From assembly GCF_003352045.1 (NCBI RefSeq), contig NZ_CP025815.1:3410001-3474000 (forward strand): DNA of 64,000 nucleotides, read 5' to 3'. Both the position numbers and the translations under genes were made by a program. Shown piece by piece: positions 38,087 to 48,419 of the stretch. The notes beneath the pieces were generated by a model. The model ran no database searches and had not been told where the DNA came from. It saw only the letters and a program-made list of their open reading frames with translations. Within the stretch, counting starts at the first letter, position 1, and every line of letters begins with the position of its first letter. This DNA is from Sulfitobacter sp. JL08 (lineage in GTDB: Bacteria > Pseudomonadota > Alphaproteobacteria > Rhodobacterales > Rhodobacteraceae).

Positions 38087-39687
38087 CAGCCCTGGCCGTC
38101 CAATATTTCGCGCACCTTTGCGATCAACTGGTCGCGCGGCACTTCAAACTGGCTGGGGCGTTCTTTCCATTCTTCCAGTGTCGCGTTTTGTGCGATCTTC
38201 GCGCCAAGGATCAGATCCTTGATCTGCACAACGCCTTTTTCCTTTTCGTCGCCACCTTCGATAATGGCGACCGGACTGGCGCGTTTGTCTGCATATTTCA
38301 GCTGGTTGCCGAAATTCTTCGGATTGCCCAGATATACTTCGGCGCGGATATTGGCCTGGCGCAACTCGGCGACCATGGCCTGATAATCGGCCATCCGGTC
38401 ACGATCCATCACGGTCACAACCACCGGCCCCTGCGCCGCTGTTTCAATCCGTCCCTTGGCGTGCAGCGCCGCCAACAGACGGTCCACCCCGATGGAAATC
38501 CCGGTTGCAGGCACTTCCTGACCGGTGAAGCGTTTGACCAGATCGTCATAACGCCCGCCCCCCGCGACCGATCCAAAATTCCGGGTGCGCCCCTTTTCAT
38601 CCTGAATGTCAAAGGTCAGTTCAGCCTCGTAAACGGGGCCGGTGTAATAGCCAAGGCCGCGCACAACAGACGGGTCGATGATGATACGGTCGGGGCCGTA
38701 GCCTTGGGCGGCGAGAAGACCGGCGATCTGTTCAAGTTCATCGACGCCTTGCTGCCCTGTGGTTGAATTGCCAACAATCACACTCAGGTGGTTTACGACT
38801 TCAATATTCCACGCAAATCCAGATTTTTGTTCACTTGCATCAGTGTAACCCTTTTCCAGTAAGTTGTGACCGTCCCAGCCCTGCGCATTTGCTTTAAGTT
38901 TTCCCGCAACGGCATCTGAAGCAGAGACAAACAACATGATTAGGTCTACCTGTCGTTCAGCAAGTCCCGCCCCCTTGGTAAAATCACCGCTTTCGTCCTT
39001 GCGCCCTTCACCCAAAAGCGCACGCACACCGTCAATGCCCAGCCGGTCCAGCTTATCAATCGCGCGCAGCACGATACCGCGTTCATGCGCGAATTTTTCA
39101 GGATCGGACGGGTCCAGAACACCCGCCACTTCCATCACCCCGTTCAAAACCTTGCGGTTGTTGATGCGGATCACATAATCCCCGCGCGGGATACCGACAG
39201 CCTCCAACGTATCGCTCAGCATGGCGCAAATTTCGGCATCCGCAGCCATGGACGCACTGCCAACCGTATCCGCATCGCATTGGTAAAACTGGCGAAACCG
39301 CCCCGGCCCCGGCTTTTCATTGCGCCAGACGGGGCCCATTGCATAGCGGCGGTAGGGGGTTGGCAGATCATTGCGGTGCTGGGCATAAACCCGCGCCAGC
39401 GGGGCCGTCAGATCATAGCGCAGCGCCAGCCAGTCACCGCTGTCATCGCCATCTTCCTGCCATGCAAAAACGCCCTCATTGGGGCGGTCCACATCGGGAA
39501 GGAACTTGCCCAGCGCTTCTACCGTTTCCACAGCGCTGCTTTCCAGCGCGTCGAAACCATAGCGATGATAGACCTCGGCAATCTGGCGCAGCATATCGGC
39601 ACGGGTCGTAACCTCGGCCCCGAAATAGTCGCGGAATCCCTTGGGCGGTTCGGCCTTGGGGCGGGGCTGTTTTTTAACCTTGGCCAT
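38086..39687 (-). CDS. hisS: Histidyl-tRNA synthetase with unusual internal segment
   Basis: HisRS charges tRNA-His. Class II motifs are present: motif 2 [27 protein letters not shown], the HisA signature [17 protein letters not shown], and motif 3 [14 protein letters not shown] through [11 protein letters not shown], followed by an anticodon-binding domain. Residues about 253-309 form a linker of about 60 residues where related alphaproteobacterial enzymes, as I remember, have near 27. The DNA for this part (38761-38940) is about 44% GC by hand count, against 63% in the adjacent 38701-38760 block. All catalytic motifs are intact. Its neighbours hisZ and hisG follow without gaps. Confidence 0.95.
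   Translation of the reverse strand: MAKVKKQPRPKAEPPKGFRDYFGAEVTTRADMLRQIAEVYHRYGFDALESSAVETVEALGKFLPDVDRPNEGVFAWQEDGDDSGDWLALRYDLTAPLARVYAQHRNDLPTPYRRYAMGPVWRNEKPGPGRFRQFYQCDADTVGSASMAADAEICAMLSDTLEAVGIPRGDYVIRINNRKVLNGVMEVAGVLDPSDPEKFAHERGIVLRAIDKLDRLGIDGVRALLGEGRKDESGDFTKGAGLAERQVDLIMLFVSASDAVAGKLKANAQGWDGHNLLEKGYTDASEQKSGFAWNIEVVNHLSVIVGNSTTGQQGVDELEQIAGLLAAQGYGPDRIIIDPSVVRGLGYYTGPVYEAELTFDIQDEKGRTRNFGSVAGGGRYDDLVKRFTGQEVPATGISIGVDRLLAALHAKGRIETAAQGPVVVTVMDRDRMADYQAMVAELRQANIRAEVYLGNPKNFGNQLKYADKRASPVAIIEGGDEKEKGVVQIKDLILGAKIAQNATLEEWKERPSQFEVPRDQLIAKVREILDGQG
38761..38940 (-). other. Low-GC in-frame segment inside hisS
   Basis: The three blocks 38761-38820, 38821-38880 and 38881-38940 have GC of about 43, 45 and 45 percent by hand count, a sharp drop from flanking sequence. 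They encode residues about 250-309, including [19 protein letters not shown] and [15 protein letters not shown], which I do not recognise as any known domain. Confidence 0.65.
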
Positions 39688-39809
39688 GCTCTGGTCCTTG
39701 CGGGGGTTGGTTCGCCTCGCCCTCTACCGGATGGGGCGCGCAGGAGCAACAGGCTGGCGCATATCCGCGCCCACTTGGCGGTGGCGCAGCGCTATGTTAA
39801 GCGCCGCAG

Positions 39810-40004
39810 ATGCAACATCTAGAAGAACAGATTGCCCACCTGACCCGCGCGCTGGATGATCTAAGCGACGTTGTCGCGCGGCAGGAAACGGAAATTGCGG
39901 CCTTGACACGCCGCGTTGCCATGTTGATGCAGCGCGAGGGCGAGCGTGAAGCCTCTGAAACCGGCGCTGTGGCGCTGGCCGACGAAAAGCCGCCGCATTA
40001 CTGA
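39810..40004 (+). CDS. slyX: SlyX family protein
   Basis: This 64-residue protein is almost entirely coiled coil (MQHLEEQIAHLTRALDDLSD through RVAMLMQRE) with the family's C-terminal PPHY. SlyX is a small, widespread protein of unknown function. ATG start, no partner gene; divergent from hisS. Confidence 0.88.
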   Translation: MQHLEEQIAHLTRALDDLSDVVARQETEIAALTRRVAMLMQREGEREASETGAVALADEKPPHY

Positions 40005-40008
40005 ATGT

Positions 40009-40755
40009 TCAGTTCGATTTGATCGTTTTGGCCAGAACGGCACCGTTGTGAACCAGCATATCGGACCAGCGCGCCGTATCCCCAAACCGTTCATAGGTGC
40101 TGATGAATACCGTGTTGCGTTCAACTGATTTGATTCTGGAACCGCAGGGTTTGCCCTTCGGTTTGCCGCACATTCTGGCCTTGATCCCCTCATAAGCCTT
40201 GTCGGTGTCGCTATAGGGGTATTCGTCACTCGGCAGGCCATAGCGCAATTGTTCATGCATCGACGGAGCCCCGAAAATGGCCAGCGCGGCGGTAAACTGG
40301 CGCGGGCAGCCGTCACGAAAACCCGTCACATAAAAGGTGCGCGGCGCTGTTGTTGTCGGGTTCGTATCATAAAGCCGATAGCCTGATCCGCGTTTTGGGA
40401 ACCTGTCGATCTCTTTTCCCAGTTTCGTGCCCTTGGCGGCACAGACGCTGGCCACCTGCCCGAATGGCAGCGCGCTGCCCAAAGGTACCTCAGACGCATC
40501 CGCAGTGCTGCGGACCAGCAAAAATGTGTCGCCTGCCGTCGAAGCATCGCTTTCCGTTGCTGCGGTGTCTGCGGATGCGCGTGAAAACAGCCCGCCGAAA
40601 AGTGCAGGCGGCGTGTCTGCTTCATGAGTTACGATCTGGGCGCCGGTCGGGTCTTCGGCCAAGGGCACATCCGACAGCCGTTCAAAATCCGCAAGCGGAT
40701 CGCCACAGGCTGTCAGCGCCAGACAAACGGACGCAAGAATTGCTTTTTGATACAC
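40009..40755 (-). CDS. Putative lipoprotein of unknown function
   Basis: This is a predicted lipoprotein with signal peptide and lipobox (YQKAILASVCLALTACG, Cys as the lipidated residue), a variable Asp/Thr/Ala-rich stretch, then a conserved-looking domain with VCAAKGTKLGKEIDRFP, FYVTGFRDGCPRQFTAALAIFG and MCGKPKGKPCGSRI; the four cysteines may form disulfides. I recognise the type from Rhodobacterales but know no function. The start is uncertain: GTG 40755 gives a normal signal peptide, while GTG 40767 and TTG 40782 are in-frame alternatives. Convergent with slyX. Confidence 0.75.
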   Translation of the reverse strand: MYQKAILASVCLALTACGDPLADFERLSDVPLAEDPTGAQIVTHEADTPPALFGGLFSRASADTAATESDASTAGDTFLLVRSTADASEVPLGSALPFGQVASVCAAKGTKLGKEIDRFPKRGSGYRLYDTNPTTTAPRTFYVTGFRDGCPRQFTAALAIFGAPSMHEQLRYGLPSDEYPYSDTDKAYEGIKARMCGKPKGKPCGSRIKSVERNTVFISTYERFGDTARWSDMLVHNGAVLAKTIKSN

Positions 40756-40783
40756 CCCAGGTCCCACTTTTGTGGTTAACAAG

Positions 40784-40807
40784 GCGGGTGTTTAGCCTAA
40801 AACCCGC
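40784..40807 (-). terminator. Possible terminator after dnaE
   Basis: GCGGGT / ACCCGC stem extended by TTT/AAA after a bulge, about 40 bases after the dnaE stop; downstream T content on the minus strand is weak (CTTGTTAACC). Confidence 0.4.
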
Positions 40808-40846
40808 TGTTTTGTCCATCCTGAGGCAAAAAACGGCGGCTGTAGA

Positions 40847-43800
40847 TCAGATTTCCTCAACTTCCAGAACGCCGCCAAGGCTTTTGATGGCGCCCTTGAT
40901 CTGCGGCGTCACAGGAAAATCCTGCCCCAGATCAATATCGACTTCTCCGGGCAGTTCAGGGTTCATCAGACAGAACTGTATCGGCCCCTTGCTGCCCGTT
41001 TTCGTCGCCTTGATCGCACCATCCAGAACCGATGCAACCGATGTGATCGCGGCGGGGTCATCAACGAAAATACGCAGGCCCATGCCGCCGATATCGGCGA
41101 CAGCCGCGTCAATCGGCGCGACCGAACGGCCCAGCAATTTCAACTGGTCGCTTTCCATCGTCGCCTCGACGGTGATCACAACCTTTGATCCGGTTTCCAG
41201 ATGATCCCGCGCCAGTTCAAGCGTATCCGAAAACAGCGTCACTTCGTAGGCGCCGGTGGTGTCTGAAAGCTGCGCAAAGGCAAAACGGTTTCCGCGGGCC
41301 GATTTTCGTTCCTGCCGCCCCGCCACAACGCCGGCCATTTTGGCCAGATGCGGCCCGCTTTCAGCGCGCGCCCGAACATCGTCCAGCGTCATCACGCCCT
41401 TGCGCTTCAAGGGACCCATGTAGTCATCCAGCGGGTGGCCGGACAGATAAAACCCGATGGCCTTGAATTCTTCGTTCAGACGTTCGGCCGGCAACCAGTC
41501 TTCTACCGGCATCAGGCGCGGTTCGGGCAGATCATCGCCCGCTTCACCAAACAACGACACCTGATTTGATGCCTTTTGTTCATGGATCGCCGCCGAATAG
41601 GCAACCAGGGGATCAAGCGCATCAAAGACGCGGCGGCGGTTGCTGTCGAGTTGATCAAAAGCACCCGAGCGTGCCAGCATTTCCAGCGGGCGTTTGCCGA
41701 CCCGCTTCAGATCAACCCGCCGCGCCAGATCGAACAATGTGGAAAAGGGTTTTTCCACACCGTCAACGCGACGGCCTTCGGTGATCAGTTTCATCGCCTC
41801 GACGCCAACGTTCTTCAACGCGCCCAGCGCATATACCAGCGCCCCGTCAACCACAGTAAACGTCGGTTCAGACCGGTTGACGCAAGGCGGCACCCACGGC
41901 AGGTTCAGCCCCTTGCGCACTTCTTCGAAATAGACTGCCAGCTTTTCGGCCTGATGAAGATCGCAGTTCATCACACCGGCCATGAATTCAACCGGATGGT
42001 TCGCCTTGAGCCAAGCGGTCTGATAACTGACAACGGCATAGGCGGCGGCGTGGGATTTGTTGAACCCGTAATTGGCGAATTTATCCAGCAGGTTCCAGAC
42101 TTCGATCGCCTTGGGTTCATCCACCCCGTTTACGGCCGATCCCTTCAGAAACTTGGGACGTTCCGCATCCATCGCTTCCTGAATTTTCTTGCCCATCGCG
42201 CGGCGCAACAGGTCGGCACCGCCAAGGCTGTAGCCCGCCATATCCTGCGCGATCTGCATCACCTGTTCCTGATAAACGATGATGCCCTGGGTCTCGTCCA
42301 GAATATGATCAATAGTGGGGTGCAGGTTCTCCCGTTCCTTCAACCCGTTCTTGACCTCGCAATAGGTCGGAATGTTTTCCATCGGGCCGGGCCGGTACAG
42401 CGCCACAAGCGCCACAATATCTTCAATACAGGTGGGTTTCATCCGCTTCAGGGCATCCATCATGCCTGAACTTTCCACCTGAAACACCGCAACCGTTTTG
42501 GCTGCGGCATAAAGCTTGTAAGATGCCTCGTCATCCAGCGGGATCGCCCCGATATCGTCAATCGCAACTTCGGGCGGGTCATATAGCTCTGTCCCGTCCG
42601 CCGCGATGTGCAGATGCCGCCCCGATGCCTTGATCAGGTCCAGCGCATTCTGGATCACGGTCAGGGTTTTCAGACCCAGAAAGTCGAACTTGACCAGTCC
42701 GGCCTGTTCCACCCATTTCATATTGAACTGCGTCGCAGGCATATCGGATCGCGGATCCTGATAGAGCGGCACCAGCGCATCCAGCGGCCTGTCGCCAATT
42801 ACGACACCGGCAGCGTGCGTTGATGCATTGCGCAGCAAACCTTCGACCTGCTGGCCATATTCCAGCAACCGCGCGACAACCTCTTCGTTGCGGGCCTCTT
42901 CGCGCAGGCGCGGTTCGTCTTTCAGCGCCTTTTCGATACTGACGGGTTTGACACCTTCGACCGGGATCATCTTGGAAAGACGATCCACCTGCCCGTAAGG
43001 CATCTGCAACACGCGCCCGATGTCACGTACCGCCGCCTTGGACAGCAGCGCCCCGAACGTGATGATCTGACCCACGCGATCACGCCCGTATTTGCCCTGC
43101 ACGTACTGGATCACCTCTTCGCGGCGATCCATACAGAAATCGATATCGAAATCAGGCATGCTGACACGTTCAGGGTTCAGAAACCGTTCAAACAGCAACG
43201 AATAGCGCAACGGGTCCAGATCGGTGATGGTCAACGCATAAGCCACCAGCGATCCCGCACCGGACCCGCGCCCCGGACCGACAGGAATATCGTGATCCTT
43301 GGCCCATTTGATGAAATCGGCAACGATCAGGAAATAGCCGGGAAAGCCCATGCCCTCGATAATGCCCAGCTCAAATTCAAGCCGTTTTTCATACTCTTCC
43401 ACGCTGGCCGCGTGGGGAATAACCTTAAGGCGTTCTTTCAACCCGTCCTGCGCCTGCCGTCGCAATTCCTCGACCTCGTCATCGGCGAATTTGGGCAGGA
43501 TCGGATCACGGCGATAAGCCTGAAACGCGCAGCGTTGCGCGATTTCGACCGTGTTTTCAATCGCTTCCGGCAAATCAGCGAACAGCGTCACCATTTCCTG
43601 CTGGGATTTGAAATAATGCTGCGCGGTCAGGCGGCGGCGATCCTGTTGCTGATCGACATAAGCGCCGTCGGCAATGCAGATCAGCGCATCATGGGCTTCG
43701 TACATGTCTGATTTGGGAAAATAGACATCGTTGGTCGCCACCAGCGGCAGATCCATCGCATAGGCCATTTCAACAAACCCGCGTTCGGTCAGCCGTTCGT

Positions 43801-44359
43801 TTTCAGGTTGCCCGTCTTCCCCCGGATGGCGCTGCAATTCGACATAAAGGCGGCTATCAAACATCTTTGCCAGTTGCGTCATCAGCGCCTCGGCGGCGGG
43901 GCGCTGATTGGCTTGCAACAACCGTCCGACAGGTCCGTCAGGCCCACCGGACAGACAAATCAGACCTTTTGAATGCGCCTCAAGCTCCTCAAGCGTGACC
44001 TGGGGCAACTGATCCCCCTTGCCGACATACAGGCAGGTGTTCAGCTTCATCAGATTTTCGTATCCGACCTCGGATTGAGCAAGCAACACAAGCGGCGCAG
44101 GTGGTTTGACCCGTTCACCGGGCAGGGTAATCTGATAGGCCAGATCCACCTGACACCCGATAATCGGCTGGATGCCCGCACCGCTGGCCGCAACGGAAAA
44201 CTCGAGCGCGGCAAACATGTTGTTGGTATCGGTGATCGCAACGGCCGGCATCTGGGCTGCGCGGCACAGATCAGGCAGCTTTTTCAACCGCACGGCCCCT
44301 TCCAGAAGGGAGTATTCGGTGTGAACGCGCAGGTGGATGAATCGGGGGCTGTCTGACAT
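40847..44359 (-). CDS. dnaE: DNA polymerase III alpha subunit
   Basis: This 1170-residue main replicative polymerase has an N-terminal PHP domain (FIHLRVHTEYSLLEGAVRLK), the polymerase active site with PDFDIDFCMDRREEVIQYV (catalytic Asp pair) and GPGRGSGAGSLVAYAL, the tandem helix-hairpin-helix region, an OB-fold from about 990 and a C-terminal clamp-binding region. Length is usual for DnaE1. ATG start. It is transcribed alone, divergent from xdhA across a 353-base gap. Confidence 0.97.
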   Translation of the reverse strand: MSDSPRFIHLRVHTEYSLLEGAVRLKKLPDLCRAAQMPAVAITDTNNMFAALEFSVAASGAGIQPIIGCQVDLAYQITLPGERVKPPAPLVLLAQSEVGYENLMKLNTCLYVGKGDQLPQVTLEELEAHSKGLICLSGGPDGPVGRLLQANQRPAAEALMTQLAKMFDSRLYVELQRHPGEDGQPENERLTERGFVEMAYAMDLPLVATNDVYFPKSDMYEAHDALICIADGAYVDQQQDRRRLTAQHYFKSQQEMVTLFADLPEAIENTVEIAQRCAFQAYRRDPILPKFADDEVEELRRQAQDGLKERLKVIPHAASVEEYEKRLEFELGIIEGMGFPGYFLIVADFIKWAKDHDIPVGPGRGSGAGSLVAYALTITDLDPLRYSLLFERFLNPERVSMPDFDIDFCMDRREEVIQYVQGKYGRDRVGQIITFGALLSKAAVRDIGRVLQMPYGQVDRLSKMIPVEGVKPVSIEKALKDEPRLREEARNEEVVARLLEYGQQVEGLLRNASTHAAGVVIGDRPLDALVPLYQDPRSDMPATQFNMKWVEQAGLVKFDFLGLKTLTVIQNALDLIKASGRHLHIAADGTELYDPPEVAIDDIGAIPLDDEASYKLYAAAKTVAVFQVESSGMMDALKRMKPTCIEDIVALVALYRPGPMENIPTYCEVKNGLKERENLHPTIDHILDETQGIIVYQEQVMQIAQDMAGYSLGGADLLRRAMGKKIQEAMDAERPKFLKGSAVNGVDEPKAIEVWNLLDKFANYGFNKSHAAAYAVVSYQTAWLKANHPVEFMAGVMNCDLHQAEKLAVYFEEVRKGLNLPWVPPCVNRSEPTFTVVDGALVYALGALKNVGVEAMKLITEGRRVDGVEKPFSTLFDLARRVDLKRVGKRPLEMLARSGAFDQLDSNRRRVFDALDPLVAYSAAIHEQKASNQVSLFGEAGDDLPEPRLMPVEDWLPAERLNEEFKAIGFYLSGHPLDDYMGPLKRKGVMTLDDVRARAESGPHLAKMAGVVAGRQERKSARGNRFAFAQLSDTTGAYEVTLFSDTLELARDHLETGSKVVITVEATMESDQLKLLGRSVAPIDAAVADIGGMGLRIFVDDPAAITSVASVLDGAIKATKTGSKGPIQFCLMNPELPGEVDIDLGQDFPVTPQIKGAIKSLGGVLEVEEI

Positions 44360-44712
44360 GACAGCACGCTATCCCGAACGGTCGTCCGAACGAAAGGGGC
44401 ATGTTCAAAAAAGGAAGCCACACAGGAAAGTTTCTCTGATTATTCCGCTTTTCAAGAAAGTGCTGTTGATTTCACAAATAATTGCGAAAGCGGCAAATAC
44501 CTGTTTTCAAGCGACTAATTGCCCAAACCAGCGCCTGCGCGTTCGACCGGATCGAACAAGATGGCCCCGCGGCTGATATGTTTTTCTTGCCAGATTGCCC
44601 TATCGGTCCCTAACGTGAGAGAACAAAAACAAGACACAGACATCTTTTTACGTCGCATCAAAGGATCGTCTGCTGCTGTAAGTCCAACGGGGTAAAGCGA
44701 CGAGTTTCAAAA
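44360..44712. other. Intergenic region between divergent dnaE and xdhA
   Basis: These 353 bases hold no gene that I can support. The central part (about 44440-44520) is AT-rich and is the likely place of both promoters, but I see no clear -35/-10 pair, riboswitch or strong palindrome. Confidence 0.5.
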
Positions 44713-46077
44713 GTGGACATTACTTTTCTTCTGAACGGGAGTCCTGTTGCGCTGTCGGGTGTGGACCCCACCATGACATTGCTGGATTGGCTGCGTGAAG
44801 ACCGGGGCCTGACCGGCACAAAAGAAGGCTGCAATGAAGGCGATTGCGGCGCTTGCACCGTGATGGTTGTCGATAACAGGGGCCACAAGGCACTGAACGC
44901 CTGCATCCTGTTTTTGCCCCAGTTGCACGGCCGTGCCATACGCACGGTCGAAGGCATGCAGGGATCAAACGGTGAATTGCACCCGGTCCAACAGGCCATG
45001 ATCGACTGCCACGGATCACAATGCGGGTTTTGCACGCCGGGCTTTATCACATCGATGGTGGTCGGTCATACGCAGGGACGCACGGATCATGACAACGTTC
45101 TGGCGGGCAACCTGTGCCGCTGCACCGGATACGCCCCGATCATCCGTGCCGCGCAATCTGTCGAAGATGCAGACCCGCCAGAGTGGCTGGACGACCAGCC
45201 CGAAACGCTGGACGCGTCACCGCAAGCTTTTGCCCCGGAAAGCAGCGATGCGCTGGCGGCGTGGTATCAGGCACACCCCGACGGCACATTGATCGCCGGG
45301 GCCACGGATGTTGGCCTGTGGGTCACAAAACAATTGCGGGATCTGGGGAATGTGGCGTTTCTGAACCGCTGCTGGGATCTGAAGCGGTTTGACATTACCG
45401 ATGACACGATCCGCGTCGGGGCCGCTGTGACCATGACGGAACTTGGCGAAACCATGCAATTGCATTACCCGTCTTACGCCGAAATGATCCGGCGCTACGG
45501 ATCCGAACAGGTGCGCAATGCGGCCACTCTGGGCGGGAACATCGCCAACGGATCCCCCATCGGAGATAACCCGCCGGCCCTGATCGCGATCGGCGCAACG
45601 CTTGTTCTGCGCAAAGGGGATGTGCGGCGCGAAATGGCGATGGAAGATTTCTTTGTCGATTATGGCAAGCAGGACCGCGCACCGGGCGAATTTGTGGAAA
45701 CGATCATTATCCCGCGCGGCCAGGACAGGCTGCGCTGTTACAAGCTGAGCAAACGGTTTGATCAGGATATTTCAGCCGTCTGCGGATGCTTTAACATCTC
45801 GGCCGAAGACGGACAGATCAAATCCGCCAGAATCGCATTTGGTGGGATGGCAGGAATTCCAAAACGCGCAGCCCGTGCCGAAGCTGCCCTGATCGGCCAG
45901 CCCTGGACGACAGACACGATCCAGACAGCTACCGCCGCATTCGCGCAGGATTTCGAACCGCTCAGCGATATGCGCGCTTCGGCGGGATACCGGCTGGAAA
46001 CCGCGAAAAACATGCTGGTACGGTATTTCAACGAAGCTCAGGGCACAGCCACATCCGTGCTTGAGGTAACATCATGA
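44713..46077 (+). CDS. xdhA: Xanthine dehydrogenase small subunit (Fe-S/FAD)
   Basis: This 454-residue subunit passes electrons from the molybdenum centre to NAD. It has a plant-type [2Fe-2S] domain with [13 protein letters not shown], a second [2Fe-2S] domain with CGFCTPGF and GNLCRCTGY, then an FAD domain (about 180-340: [34 protein letters not shown]) and a CO dehydrogenase flavoprotein C-terminal domain. Start GTG 44713. It overlaps xdhB by 4 bases and leads xdhABC plus a BMP-type transporter. Confidence 0.95.
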   Translation: MDITFLLNGSPVALSGVDPTMTLLDWLREDRGLTGTKEGCNEGDCGACTVMVVDNRGHKALNACILFLPQLHGRAIRTVEGMQGSNGELHPVQQAMIDCHGSQCGFCTPGFITSMVVGHTQGRTDHDNVLAGNLCRCTGYAPIIRAAQSVEDADPPEWLDDQPETLDASPQAFAPESSDALAAWYQAHPDGTLIAGATDVGLWVTKQLRDLGNVAFLNRCWDLKRFDITDDTIRVGAAVTMTELGETMQLHYPSYAEMIRRYGSEQVRNAATLGGNIANGSPIGDNPPALIAIGATLVLRKGDVRREMAMEDFFVDYGKQDRAPGEFVETIIIPRGQDRLRCYKLSKRFDQDISAVCGCFNISAEDGQIKSARIAFGGMAGIPKRAARAEAALIGQPWTTDTIQTATAAFAQDFEPLSDMRASAGYRLETAKNMLVRYFNEAQGTATSVLEVTS

Positions 46078-48419
46078 GTGTTGCCAAGCCCCTGCCCCAC
46101 GACGCCGCGCGCCTGCATGTGACAGGGGCGGCGCGCTATGTCGACGATATCCCGACCCCGTCGGGCACGCTGCATCTGGCTTTTGGTCTGAGTAAGGTCG
46201 CCAAGGGCAAGATCACATCGATGGATTTGTCCGCCGTACGTGCGGCACAGGGCGTTGTCGCCGTGCTGACAGCCGATGATCTGCCGTTTGAGAATGATGT
46301 ATCGCCGTCCATTCATGATGAACCATTACTGGCCACAGGCACTGTGCACTATGTCGGCCAGCCTTTGTTCGCCGTGGTTGCAACCAGCCATCTGGCCGCA
46401 CGCAAGGCGGCCCGGTTGGGTGACGTAACTTACGAAGAAACCAAACCCGTTTTGACCATCGACGACGCAATTGCAGCAGGATCAATCTTTGAAGACGGGC
46501 CACGCATCTACAGCAAAGGCGATGCAAACAGCGCCATAGCCAATGCGGCCCACAGGATCGATGGCACCATCGAAATGGGCGGGCAGGAACATTTCTATCT
46601 GGAAGGTCAGGCAGCGCTGGCGTTGCCGCAGGAAGACGGCGATATGCTGATCCACTCCTCAACCCAGCACCCCACCGAAATTCAGCACAAGGTGGCCAAT
46701 GCCATCGGCGTTCCGATGCACGGCGTACGGGTTGAAACACGCCGCATGGGCGGCGGATTTGGCGGCAAGGAAAGCCAGGGTAACGCGCTGGCCGTCGCCT
46801 GTGCGGTTGCGGCAAAGCTGACCGGCAAACCATGCAAGATGCGCTATGACCGCGACGATGACATGGTGATAACAGGTAAACGCCACGATTTCCGCATTTC
46901 CTATCGCGCCGGGTTTGACGATCAGGGGCGCATCGATGGTGTTGAATTCGTGCAATACGCGCGCTGCGGCTGGGCGCTGGACCTGTCGCTTCCGGTGGCA
47001 GACCGCGCCATGCTGCATGCGGACAACGCCTATCATCTGCCGGCCGCACGGATTGAAAGCCACCGGTTGAAAACCAACACCCAGTCGGCCACCGCCTTTC
47101 GCGGATTTGGCGGGCCGCAGGGGGTCTTGGGAATTGAACGTGTGATTGACCATATCGCCCACCATCTGGGGCTGGACCCGCTGGCCGTGCGGCGCGCGAA
47201 CTATTACAAGGCGGCGCGGGAGTTGAGCACAGATGCCTCCGGCGGAAGTATTTCCGAAAAGATGAAAACCAAAGGGTCAGAAGCGCAGACAACACCCTAT
47301 CACATGCCGGTCACGGATTTCATCTTGCACGAGATGACCGACGCACTGGTCGCATCCTCGGATTATGAAGCCCGGCGCGCGGCCATTGCCGAATGGAACG
47401 CGTCGAGCCCCGTGTTGAAGAAAGGCATTGCGCTCACACCGGTGAAATTCGGGATTTCCTTTACCCTGACCCATCTTAATCAGGCGGGTGCACTGGTGCA
47501 TGTCTATCAGGACGGATCGGTGCACATGAACCACGGCGGCACCGAAATGGGTCAGGGTCTGTTTCAGAAGGTGGCGCAGGTGGCCGCCGCGCGGTTCGGA
47601 GTGGATGTGGACAAGATCAAGATCACGGCCACGGATACGGCCAAAGTGCCCAACACGTCGGCAACGGCAGCCTCTTCGGGCAGTGATCTGAACGGTATGG
47701 CGGTAAAGGCGGCCTGTGACACGATCCGCGACAGGATGAGCGCGTTTCTGGCCGAACTGCATCAAAGCACGTCAGAACAGGTCCGGTTTGAAGATGGTCA
47801 TGTGCATGTGGGCGGCACGCGCTATACCTTTGCCGAGGCGGCAATGCTGGCCTATCAGAACCGGATCAGCCTGTCGGCCACCGGGTTTTACAAGACACCC
47901 GATCTGGACTGGGACCGGATCAAGGGCACGGGCAGGCCGTTTTTCTATTTTGCCTATGGCGCGGCTGTGACCGAAGTGGTGATCGACACCCTGACCGGTG
48001 AAAACCGGATATTGCGGGCCGATATCCTGCATGATGCAGGCGCATCCTTGAACCCTGCACTGGATATCGGGCAGGTCGAAGGCGCTTATGTGCAGGGGGC
48101 CGGCTGGCTGACGACGGAACACCTTGTCTGGGACGATCAGGGCAGATTGCGCACCCACGCCCCATCGACCTACAAGATCCCGGCCTGTTCGGATCGTCCC
48201 GACCAGTTCAATGTCGCATTGTGGGATGCAGAAAACCGCGAGGATACGGTGTACCGGTCCAAGGCAGTCGGCGAACCGCCCTTTATGCTGGGGATATCGG
48301 CATTCATGGCGCTGAGCGATGCCATCAGCACCAGCGGCGACCGGTATCCGGCACTGGATGCGCCGGCAACTGCAGAGTGTGTTTTCAGCACGCTCAAGGC
48401 GGTGCAGAATGGCGTTTGA
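46074..48419 (+). CDS. xdhB: Xanthine dehydrogenase molybdenum subunit
   Basis: This 781-residue subunit holds the molybdopterin site that oxidises hypoxanthine to xanthine and urate. Motifs: [45 protein letters not shown] and [18 protein letters not shown], with the catalytic Glu near [15 protein letters not shown]. Residues about 381-405 ([20 protein letters not shown]) have no place in relatives I know; they are encoded by a dispersed repeat at 47235-47270 that keeps the frame. The following [11 protein letters not shown] continues the normal sequence. Confidence 0.95.
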   Translation: MSVAKPLPHDAARLHVTGAARYVDDIPTPSGTLHLAFGLSKVAKGKITSMDLSAVRAAQGVVAVLTADDLPFENDVSPSIHDEPLLATGTVHYVGQPLFAVVATSHLAARKAARLGDVTYEETKPVLTIDDAIAAGSIFEDGPRIYSKGDANSAIANAAHRIDGTIEMGGQEHFYLEGQAALALPQEDGDMLIHSSTQHPTEIQHKVANAIGVPMHGVRVETRRMGGGFGGKESQGNALAVACAVAAKLTGKPCKMRYDRDDDMVITGKRHDFRISYRAGFDDQGRIDGVEFVQYARCGWALDLSLPVADRAMLHADNAYHLPAARIESHRLKTNTQSATAFRGFGGPQGVLGIERVIDHIAHHLGLDPLAVRRANYYKAARELSTDASGGSISEKMKTKGSEAQTTPYHMPVTDFILHEMTDALVASSDYEARRAAIAEWNASSPVLKKGIALTPVKFGISFTLTHLNQAGALVHVYQDGSVHMNHGGTEMGQGLFQKVAQVAAARFGVDVDKIKITATDTAKVPNTSATAASSGSDLNGMAVKAACDTIRDRMSAFLAELHQSTSEQVRFEDGHVHVGGTRYTFAEAAMLAYQNRISLSATGFYKTPDLDWDRIKGTGRPFFYFAYGAAVTEVVIDTLTGENRILRADILHDAGASLNPALDIGQVEGAYVQGAGWLTTEHLVWDDQGRLRTHAPSTYKIPACSDRPDQFNVALWDAENREDTVYRSKAVGEPPFMLGISAFMALSDAISTSGDRYPALDAPATAECVFSTLKAVQNGV
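47235..47270 (+). repeat. Dispersed short repeat inserted in xdhB coding sequence
   Basis: The copy has GCCTCCGGCGGAAGTATTT then CCGAAAAGATGAAAACC and is read in frame as [11 protein letters not shown]. Its first half matches the intergenic copy at 50898-50934 and its second half the copy at 2974-3010. Confidence 0.7.

Noticed and set aside
44337-44576. 79-codon open frame in the dnaE-xdhA gap
   Set aside because: It starts inside dnaE on the other strand, has no motif and no ribosome binding site.
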